Of a stretch of 64,000 nt of DNA, positions 56,129 to 64,000 are shown piece after piece. The stretch is from Microbotryum silenes-acaulis. Its lineage: Eukaryota > Basidiomycota > Microbotryomycetes > Microbotryales > Microbotryaceae. Every line of letters starts with the position of its first letter. Positions within the stretch are counted from its first letter, which is position 1. The position numbers and the translations under genes were made by a program. The stretch lies in contig QPFY01000007.1 of assembly GCA_003665825.1 (NCBI GenBank), positions 124,001 through 188,000 on the forward strand, read 5' to 3'. Below the pieces are notes generated by a model. That model did not search any database and had not been told where the DNA came from. It worked only from the letters and a program-made list of their open reading frames with translations.

Positions 56129-57146
56129 TTACGAGATGCGGATCGCACGCCGATCGGCGAGTTCCGTAGCCTTTCGGCTCGACAAATAGTCCCGAAGTGC
56201 CAGCCTCCATTCCCAGACGCTGTTGTGGACTCGCCAGGTACACTCGGTCGCACGATCAGCCATTCGTTGCGATATGCCAGTGCCCCAGGCTTGCTTGCTC
56301 GCGTATGCCAGCATAGGAGAAGCGTCCGTGCCGGCTACAGTAGAATACTTGTCCAGCTGAGCCCGTACTTTCATGATGTCCCCTCCGAGGCCTGGTCGGA
56401 TACGGAGTTTCTCCTCGATGATTACGACGGGGACCCTAGTTCCATCACCTGACCCGCACATTTGACAATTGCATCCATCCTCCATACCGCCTTACGCGTA
56501 GACACCACGCCCTGTGCATTCACGACTGTGGGCCGTGTGACCGTATGCTGAAAATTACTGCTGAACTTCACGTCCGATTTGCTCTCGCTGCAGCTCCCGT
56601 CGAAAAGGCTCGCAAGGATTATCGTCGTGACCTCGTTAACCTGGGATTCATATCTCATCGGACGCCTGAGCATTGCATCAAGGGTCTCCCTGGTGTCCTG
56701 GTTTACGTCAACCTGCAGATCAGACATGATCTATGCGCGACACCATTCCCACATTCTTGCCGACTGCCGCCTCAATAGATTCCGACTTCCCAGTCCTCCT
56801 TCCTTGGGGCACGAGCCCTGAAGACCTTTCTGACCAAATCTGCAGGCGGATCCCTTGTCATCGAGTTGGTCATCGCTGACAGGATTTCTTCAGCTGGGCC
56901 AGGGAGTTCGATTTCCCGCACATCGAATGATATGAAGTACGTGCTGCCAGTACAATCTTCACCCCACTTGCACTGAGGCGTCAACACTCCATCCGCATAC
57001 TTGTCAGACATCGCTATAAGCGACTGCATGACCCCCACGTCTTCCAGCTCTTTAACCGACGTGACCTTTCTACTCCTCAATACTAGCTTCTCAATATCAG
57101 GGTGCTGCTTGAGGAGCCTAATCGCGTCGTCATATGACAGTTTCAC
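56129..57146 (-). pseudogene. Truncated protein resembling the N-terminal part of fungal FunK1-type kinases
   Basis: Exon 1 (57146 down to about 56796) starts MKLSYDDAIRLLKQHPDIEK. It joins in phase by GT-AG to a second exon (from about 56713) with TRETLDAMLRRPMRYESQVN and TRKAVWRMDAIVKCAG. A one-base frame change near 56447 then leads to RVPVVIIEEKLRIRPGLGGD and a tail ending RRAIRIS at a stop. The 'vpvviiEeK...G.ggD' segment recalls the conserved 'EiK' stretch in front of the kinase domain of basidiomycete FunK1 proteins. No kinase motifs follow. The broken frame and missing domain suggest a pseudogene; the family link is weak. Confidence 0.35.
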
Positions 57147-58082
57147 CGTCTCTTATGTGCGGTAGTTGAACGTCAACGGCCATATCTGACCCTGCAATTG
57201 ATTTAAAACCAAAAAGATACGACGATCAGTACTCAGAATACTGCAAAGACTGGAGGGCTTGGCATACCTGTGCTTGGAAAGCGCGGCGCGTGCAAAACAG
57301 ACAAGGGTAAAGCAACCCGAAACGATGGCACGTTGGGTGGCAAGTGTAGGTCTGTGCAGCGAGGCAGCCAAGTAAATCAACATGCCCAACAAAGGCAGTT
57401 GTAAGCAGGAGTACCTAAAGGTAGAGCCTGATGAAGGGGGGATGAAGTACCTTAGCTCTGGGAGCGAACTCGGTATTCAGCAGAAGAAGGGTGCAGCCAC
57501 ACTGGCAGGTGTAGGGCAAACGGCTGCATACAGGGTATGGACAGTCAGTCAACAATCCAACAAGGAAGGTTGAGAGGAAGAGACGTACACAGTGGGCAGC
57601 TGTCCGTCGTAGTCTGGCATGGCAGAAGACTGGGAGGCAGTTGCGTGTTCGTATCGCTGGGGTGAGATGCTCGGAACCTGTCAGCCAAAGGGCGTGAGGG
57701 CAGGAAGAGATCTAGGACGGCAACCAACTTTGGCAGGAGGTGGCAAAGGTACGCAGCGAATACTGGTACGGCAACAGCAGGCAGTGCGGAACTGACCCAG
57801 TGCGGCGGGAGCGTGCTTGGGGAAATTCCTGCGCAGGTGCGGCTTATGGCCGGTTGCCAAAGGAGTCCCAAAGGCGACCAACGGGCGCGTCGAGCGAGTC
57901 GAGGTGTGAATCACTCCCTCTTGCTAGAACCAGCTATTTTCGCTCGCAACATCGCCTGTTGCTCGCTCGAAACTTCAGATTTTTTTGCTTTCAACGCCTT
58001 TCCGCGCCAACAAACCTCTTTCTCCCCACATTTTTGTTCCGACTCGAGCAGGAGTGTCCCACTCGCGGCGATCTCCATACCC
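57147..58082. other. Region without recognised gene, possibly an LTR/leader remnant
   Basis: No exon supported. The stretch 57906-58082, pyrimidine-rich and just upstream of a short Gag-like start, may be the leader or LTR end of an old element. Confidence 0.4.
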
Positions 58083-58580
58083 ATGTCGGACATCAATCTC
58101 GGAGGCGGCGAGACCATCGCCCCACCCCCCGGTGGTGCTGGTGGTGCTGGTACTGGCGCCGGTCTGGCGGCCCTGGTGCCAGTGCTAGCGGTCTTGGTGC
58201 CGCTGATGCGGGTGCGAACGCGTCTGGTGGTGGGGCGGGCCCGCAGGACCTCAAGTAGCCTCTTTCGGTCGCGAACCCTACAGGAGTCTCCAGGCGGGAG
58301 CATCGGACTCCCACAAGAAGTCTTTCAGCTCGTGCCAGTTTGGTTTCGGCCTGCACGGACTCGCCGGTTACAGTCTCGTCGGAGTTGGTTGACATCGCGT
58401 CCAACGCGGCCAGACCAGAAGCGATCCCATTGAGTCTGTTCACGCCTGGAGCAAGCATCAAGCTCGATCATTTGCTCACTTTCGACGAGTGGCAGCCGGC
58501 TTCGTTCCTGTACGCCGCCCTAATGGCTGACATTTTCAAAACGACCAATGCGGGCGAAGCGTTTCTACAACACTTTTCCC
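58083..58580 (+). pseudogene. Possible decayed copia Gag N-terminus
   Basis: ATG at 58083 opens a Gly/Ala/Pro-rich start (MSDINLGGGETIAPPPGG) that soon shifts frame. The last part reads FTPGASIKLDHLLTFDEW, similar in pattern to the 'kLdG.nY..W' start of copia capsid. It ends where the palindrome begins. Weak evidence, supported mainly by the copia RNase H fragment on the other side. Confidence 0.3.
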
Positions 58581-58761
58581 CATCAGCAAAATGGGCACTC
58601 GGCGCGCACCGCTTAAAGGCGCTTAAGCCCCGCTTAAGGACGCTCAAGGACGCTTAACAAGACGTCCTTAAGCCCCGCGTCTTGTTAAGCGTCCTTGAGC
58701 GTCCTTAAGCGGGGCTTAAGCGCCTTTAAGCGGTGCGCGCCGAGTGCCCATTTTGCTGATG
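58581..58761. repeat. Perfect inverted repeat: 84-bp arms, 13-nt spacer (MITE-like)
   Basis: 58581-58664 and 58678-58761 are exact reverse complements. Ends are CATCAGCAAAATGGGC. The arms are rich in CTTAAG-containing units (GCTTAAGCCCCGCTTAAGG). The spacer TCCTTAAGCCCCG repeats the same motif. One arm is closely related to the element at 31050-31148. It separates the Gag-like fragment from the RNase H fragment. Confidence 0.97.
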
Positions 58762-58891
58762 TAGGGTGTGCTTGTGGAATGCCGACATCACCAGCCAAAC
58801 GACAGAGCCAGATTGCTTCACGAGTGGCTGAGGACGCAGAGAGGATTTCGGCTTCGGTAGTGGATGTAGCGATCATAGATTTGGTTGCGAT
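58762..58891 (-). pseudogene. Ty1/copia RNase H fragment
   Basis: The minus strand reads [20 protein letters not shown] followed by [14 protein letters not shown], the conserved copia RNase H box ('ST.EAEy.a...a.rEaiWLr.ll..lg'). The fragment is cut off exactly at the inverted repeat. Confidence 0.75.
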
Positions 58892-59288
58892 AGGGTGACT
58901 TCATGGTGTAAGGCCCGTGCGCCTGACCCTTAAGTTAGGAGAAGAGACGCGCGCCTGGGCACTCTTAGTCTCTCCTCAGCGACTAACTTAGAGTGTCCAG
59001 TCTCAATCCTACATACTTTGGTCCTGTGATCTTATCGTTGTTGCTCCGGTGTACACCTTTGTAATACCCTGACGATGGACAATCTTGACATGCTATTTCT
59101 GCCCTCATTTCTACGCCAAGCCTTCCAAGAGTTAACTTGTTGTGCCCAGCGCCGGAAAGGCTCGCCATGAGTAGTATGGTACAAGGTTATCACACCCTCA
59201 TAGAAAGTCCACGTCAGAGAATCCACGTCTATCATGTCTTGCCTCTTGTCCATCAACGGTCTTTGCCTTGCAGTAAACTTGCCCCCCT
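58892..59288. other. Intergenic region, no gene seen
   Basis: Contains an imperfect inverted pair ACTTAAGTTAGG / CGACTAACTTAGAG-type sequence around 58930-58990, possibly old LTR material. No coding signal. Confidence 0.45.
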
Positions 59289-61081
59289 CTACATGACCAC
59301 ACAATAATTATTCGGATCCCTCTCCAAATCGCCAATCACCTCCCTCGAACTCTTTCCCGTACCTTGCCCCTGTAACAAAACGACCAACACGCCCGAATTA
59401 TGTTGATCCAAATGGGCCGTCAAATTCTCCTTTTGCATCAAACTCGTAATCGCGGGTTTGATCTTGGCGGCGTGCGCAGCCGAGTGATTACCTTTACCGA
59501 CGATGACGCGTAATTCGGGTAAACCTTGTTGTCGCGCGTTTCGGATCGCTCGTTCGGTGAAGTCGATCGATTCTTGTACGTACAGACCGTGTAGATCGAT
59601 TGTACCGCGCGGTTGGACCTTGTTGTTTTCTGTAAAACGGCGATGCGACTCGATGAATGAGTCCACGATGTTTCACGACTACGTCGCAGTATCGGGGGAG
59701 TACTTACCATTGAAGATCCATTGCGCAGCCTGGTCGTTGTACTGCTCCTTGAGGCGTTGATGTTCCTTTCCTTCGACGCTGAGATCGTGCGCACGTCCGC
59801 CATCGCCGGAAGCATAGGCTTGCTTGGAAGCTGAGAACGCCTTGCCCTAAATTGAGAAAAGGTAGTCGGAGATCAACACCCATCCCCGTCCTCCCTCCAA
59901 AATTCACACTAATTGAACGAAGAAAAAAAACCCCAGTACGCACCATCAAATCTCCCTCATGAATCGCCTTATTCCTCAAATCAACATAATACGAATTTTG
60001 CGCGTTCGCCATATCCTGATTCTGTTCCTCCATCCGATCCAAAGCGATCAGGTACCGGAAAGCGGGGCGAAGGAAGCCGGTTAATAACCAAAAGACCGAG
60101 GTGCGGGGTGGGAGCGGTATCCGGTCGGCGTAGTACGGGTTCAAGAGTTCGATCGGGGTTCGGAAGGGGGGTCGAAGGCGGCGATGTCGCCGGATGAGAT
60201 GGGGTGAAAAGGATACAAAGGAGCGTTGGTGTAGCGGAGAAGGGAGGGAGAGAGGGAAAAGGGTATGTGAAAAGGCATGCTTCAGTTCTCGAGCGGTAGG
60301 ATGGGCCAGCAAGAGAGCCCGAGACGGCACCCTTGAGGACGAGGAAAGGAGGGGCCCAAAACCTGGCAGTGACGACCAGCCTCGTCGCGGCGCTGATAAA
60401 GATCGACATGTCGTCTCGAAGAACAAGGTGTACATGTCGATGAGCTCGACCATTTCGCGAGGCAGTCGCGGGTGCGGTGGACCGTTCACATCGACGAGTC
60501 GCTTCCGCATCGGCAGAACGGTCGATTGTTGAAGCGACGTCGCCGAGATGTGCCGGGCAGCCAAGGTCGCGATCGGAGTCGAAGCAAGCGAACTCACGGT
60601 AGCAGGTCCATCATGCGCTCCGTACGGTCCAGAGTGATGCTCTTGTTGCGGCTGCGACTGTTGCCAAGCGCCATGCTGCTGCTGCTGTTGGCCATGGACA
60701 GGAGGGTACGGTGATTGCTGCTGATTGTTCCATGCTCCTCCCTGTTGTTGTTGTTGTTGCTGTTGGTGGTGTTGCTGCTGTTGTTGGCCTCCCTGACCTT
60801 GGTTTTGGTTCTGTTGGCTCTTGAACTTTTTGTAGAACTGTAAAGGGCAGCGATAAAAGACAAATTAGCGCACTGCATACTTGAGCCGTTCCCACCGACT
60901 CGGGTCGATGTAGGCAATGGCACTCACCGTGAAGACCTTCTTCGCACTGTGGATGAAGAGTGTGTTGAAAAAGTAGAGCAGTCGTGTAATCAATCGGGTC
61001 AGATTCAGTCCTCGCACTCGCATTTCTCGATCCAGGGAGGACTGACTAGCGAAGAAGGGTGTTGAAGTCAAAGCCCGACAT
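59289..61081 (-). CDS. DUF1771 and Smr domain protein, Gln-rich N-terminus
   Basis: Five exons, minus strand: 61081-61047, 60946-60928, 60837-59944, 59846-59708, 59629-59289, giving 475 residues with matching phases. Order: short start MSGFDFNTLLRYAKKVFTFY, a Gln-rich low-complexity region, a central stretch of uncertain reality, then DUF1771 (YYVDLRNKAIHEGDLMGKAF, YASGDGGRAHDLSVEGKEHQ), then Smr with IDLHGLYVQES and LRVIVGKGNHSAAHAAKIKP. Smr domains of this type act as RNA/DNA nicking nucleases or RNA-binding modules; DUF1771-Smr proteins in fungi include relatives of yeast Cue2-like quality-control factors, but here no CUE domain is visible. The long exon 3 may hide an extra intron between the Gln-rich part and DRMEEQNQD, because its middle has no recognisable domain. 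Confidence 0.85.
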
Positions 61082-61602
61082 CCTGTCTTGTGAACCTTAG
61101 GCTTACGCCGTTAGGCAGTACGGACCGTTCCAGGAAGAGGAGGTGAGGGTGGAAAGGGGAAGAGCCGCGGCGAATGTGAAGGTTAGGGGCCCGAGGGCAC
61201 CCGCGTCATTGACGTAAATTGACGTTTAGCAGCTGCGCCAGACCCACGTTCTCGCACGGGCGCGCCTCGGTCCGATCGCCGACGACGGACAAAGACGCCT
61301 GCAGTGGATCGATTCGCAGTTCTGGTTTGACGACGGCCGATCGACTCGGATCAAGAACGTCCCGGATACTAAAGAGTTTTTAAAATTTTAGTATTTTTCA
61401 CAAGGTGCTGACCCCGAACGAGCGGCGGGAACAGACGCTTAGCACTGAGTCGGCACAGACGCTGGTCCGTGCGCGGATAAGAAGTTGGTTCATTTCCGGC
61501 GCCCGCGTTCCCCCGAATCCGAAAGGAAATCAATCAGTGAACGCTCCTCGCTACTACACGTTGCTTCCTTGGCCCACTCATTCAACCCAGCTTTGGAGAG
61601 CG
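61082..61602. other. Divergent promoter region
   Basis: Lies between two divergently transcribed genes. It holds an AT-rich patch (61374-61401) and no supported exon. Confidence 0.6.
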
Positions 61603-63059
61603 ATGGACCAGGCCAAGTTGGAGACGGACGAACACGCGGGTACGCAGCACTCTCGCACGACGACGAACGACACTGGCGCTACGACTGGCACGGCAACGAC
61701 GACGGCGGCGACCACGCCTGCCACGGTTACGGCCAGCGTGACCGCCACCGTCGCAGGGGGTTTCTCGTCCTCCGCGGACGACGGTGACGACCGCCAGCCT
61801 GCCTCGAGTCTCGCTCGTCTCCACCGACCCGGAACAATCGGCACAGGAATCCAAGGACGCAACTCGCAATCCTCAGAGAAGCGAACTCCCCGACCCCCGA
61901 ACCCGAACCGGAGTACACGACCGCCGGCGCCGTCGTTCGCTCTGATGAACCCATTGGCACTGCCGGTCCCGTTGACGACCCGGCAACTCCTCTATTTGTG
62001 GCTGCCCCAGACGATCGGAGCGGCCATTTTGGATGGAGGGATCAACTTTGGGATTGCGTGTGCCATGTACAGATCGCAGAACAACATTACAGTGTGGGAT
62101 ATCAATCACAACACGATCGCTGGGGTGAGCAACTCGACGATGGGACAAACGACGTTCAATCCGGTGAGCGGCAAGTCCGTGGATGCTAATTGCATTTGCA
62201 TTACCTTCAGGACTGCGGAGTGACCGTCTTCATCCAAGGAATCCTCTCCTTCGTCATTGCTTCATCGTGAGTCGCAGCGATCCCCACCGGACACGGCATT
62301 TCCAATCTTTAAGGAGCTGACCCCATTTCGATCACGTGCTCTCGCTCTCTGGCTCACACCTCACAGCCTCGTCCACGCCGACATACGCAATGGCATGATC
62401 ATCCCCTTCTCAAGACCATGGCCCGACACGACTCTATCCCCCAACGAACCTTTCCCTATCCAAGAACCCTTTCCCACTCGACCCCACGGAGCCATCTACC
62501 GAGCCTTCCACCAGCGACCCTCCTTCCGTCGCTGGCTCCGAATATTCCAGGGCTCCAACTCGAACGACCTCTTAGCCCGAGGTGTCCCGACCAAAGTCTG
62601 GTTCAAGAGGTTGGGGAGGACCCTTTGGCAAGGTGCGGTGTTGAGTGCGGTGTTCTTTCTGGTGTGGTGGCCGATTACGATCGCGATCATCGCGCCGATA
62701 TGGGGCGGCAGGAATATGGCTCATACGTGGGTGCCGCAGATCATAAAGCTTGTATTTGGTGAGTGCAAAATAAGCCTTTGAATACAATCCAACTCTCAGC
62801 GTCGTACTGACCCTTTCTTGTAACCCCCTCCTCCACTGCAACCCTCCTGGCAACCCCCGTCCCAGCGTTCGTCCTCGGCTTTTTCCAAAACCCCATCATC
62901 GCCTGCATAGCCCTCGGCGCCGAAGATTCAGTCCGAACCAACAACCTCCAAGTTCACGAGCAACAAGTTCGCGAAGTTGAGAAGGCTGCAAATCCGAGGC
63001 AGACGACCGAGACGGAACGGTACAGACCGGCGATGTCATACTATCCTCAGACGGCGTGA
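61603..63059 (+). CDS. Fungal multi-pass membrane protein, DUF2456-like
   Basis: Exons 61603-62124, 62211-62266, 62367-62758 and 62866-63059 give 387 residues in consistent phase. The N-terminal third is hydrophilic and Thr/Ala-rich (TTTAATTPATVTASVTATVA). The membrane part starts LTTRQLLYLWLPQTIGAAIL, followed by GGINFGIACAMYRSQ, VTVFIQGILSFVIASSLV, LWQGAVLSAVFFLVWWPITI, and AFVLGFFQNPIIACIALGAE, about four to five hydrophobic segments. The pattern 'LWlPQtiGA...GGINFaIA.aMY' is what I remember for the fungal family DUF2456, whose function is unknown. The start at 61603 follows a 5' region open upstream but without an ATG. Confidence 0.82.
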
Positions 63060-63875
63060 GGGGGTGTGGGCATGGTGGATGTTGTGGTGGTGGGGCGATC
63101 GATCGACCGGTGTAATCTTTTGTCATTCTGTATGTACTGATGTTGAAGTAGAGTTGTTGTAATACCCAATCTTGTCGGCCCCAGAAATGACGAAGCGAGG
63201 CGTTGACTTTGCACGTGACCCGGTCTACTCCAGTCCAAAGATTCAGCTGATGATGAACAATTCTGGGAACAGAGTCCATCGGACTTTCCGCTCAGAAGTG
63301 GTGACTTATTCCTTCGATGTGTACCCAGTTCTGAGGATTCTCCCTACCTGACCTGATGCTCCGCCACGAGCCGTTGCGCAGGCCGTGAAACGGCGACGGG
63401 ACGTTGGCGACAAAAACTTGCTGAGTCAGTCCAAGGCTCACTTTCTGAAGACCGCCTTGCTATTGGGACATAACGTAAAGAGCTCGAACTGAAGAACGAA
63501 GGCCTTCTTTCGTGTCGGTGGATGAAGAAGTCCCACGGCGACCACCTTGCAAATTCATACCCCATTCCCGAGCTCTCCGACGGGACGAGCGTCACTGTGA
63601 AACTGAACTTGTCGAGGCGTGCGCATCGACAGCGATCTCGGGGGCCCAACTCAACAAGCGTTTTTCCCCAGAGACGAGCGAGCCTGCGCGTTGATGCCGA
63701 CGCGATTCCCCGTGCGAGCTCGAAAGCTGGCAACGGCAGGCAACGCGGCAACGGCTGAGCTGAGCGGTGCTGCTCCTTTGCCCGTGATTTCCCTCGTGCC
63801 TCGAGCCTCGTGCATCGTGCATTGTGCATCGTCCCTCTCTGCACCCTCAACCTCCCTCAACCAACCCTCGTCAGC
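63060..63875. other. Intergenic region, no gene seen
   Basis: No supported exon. It contains the 3' end of the membrane-protein gene and a promoter rich in pyrimidines before 63876. Confidence 0.55.
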
Positions 63876-64000
63876 ATGGCTCCGGAAGGCTATCCCTCCA
63901 GCTCGGCTCCTCCCGAGGACTGCATCATGCAAGGCTATCTGCTCAAGTACGTGGCCCGCCCGCACTGACCACGACCCCGGCGTCGCCGGCTTGGACTGAC
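63876..64000 (+). CDS. First exon of a gene running off the right edge
   Basis: ATG at 63876 in a good context (CAGCATGGC) encodes MAPEGYPSSSAPPED and CIMQGYLLK, then meets a donor (GTACGTGG) at 63947. 'MqGyLlK' resembles the first strand of a PH domain, but 23 residues are too few to name the product. Confidence 0.55.

Noticed and set aside
1..64000. CRISPR arrays, bacterial operons or rRNA genes
   Set aside because: No spaced direct repeats or rRNA signatures were seen; the intron-rich genes are eukaryotic.

Overview
The window looks like a chromosome segment from a basidiomycete fungus, plausibly a Pucciniomycotina (red-yeast-like) lineage. Protein genes are close together and split by many short introns (mostly 40-100 nt, GT-AG with two GC-AG cases), coding DNA is GC-rich, and retroelements are abundant. 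The taxonomic placement is inference from style only. All exon models below were built by hand from splice signals, reading-frame continuity and family motifs.

Layout. Positions 1-4600 hold two non-LTR (LINE) elements head to tail on the minus strand, separated by a pentanucleotide microsatellite. An intron-containing tRNA-Arg(CCG) gene follows at 4668. A secreted phospholipase B gene (PLB-A, 5660-8297) comes next, then about 18 kb of repeats: a C2H2 zinc-finger transposon-like fragment with a fold-back, an unrecognised multi-exon gene ending in an inverted duplication, a solo LTR, a Ty3/gypsy tail, a decayed Ty1/copia element interrupted by a second, young Ty1/copia element, and a Helitron fragment. 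A second phospholipase B gene (PLB-B, 26176-28817) lies beyond. The paralogues share patches of near-identical sequence, including a whole intron.

From 29 kb on the window is mostly ordinary genes: a dienelactone hydrolase, a possible small secreted protein, 3-ketodihydrosphingosine reductase (TSC10/KDSR), a mitochondrial enoyl-CoA hydratase, a WW-domain protein with a degenerate tandem copy, ribosomal protein S26, a DUF218 membrane-anchored protein, two tandem OPT oligopeptide transporters, KTI12, a DUF1771/Smr-domain protein, a fungal multi-pass membrane protein (DUF2456-like), and the first exon of one more gene at the right edge. A second repeat island at 55.5-59 kb holds minisatellites, hairpins and copia fragments.

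The genes do not form one pathway. Secreted lipase pairs and oligopeptide transporter pairs suggest local amplification of nutrient-acquisition genes. The most unusual structures are a perfect 84-bp inverted repeat with a shorter relative 27 kb away, two other inverted duplications, a PLB-A frame that is open only if a 19-nt intron is removed, and a recently inserted copia element whose Gag is internally deleted and whose integrase lacks the first catalytic aspartate. I saw no clearly novel multi-gene system.
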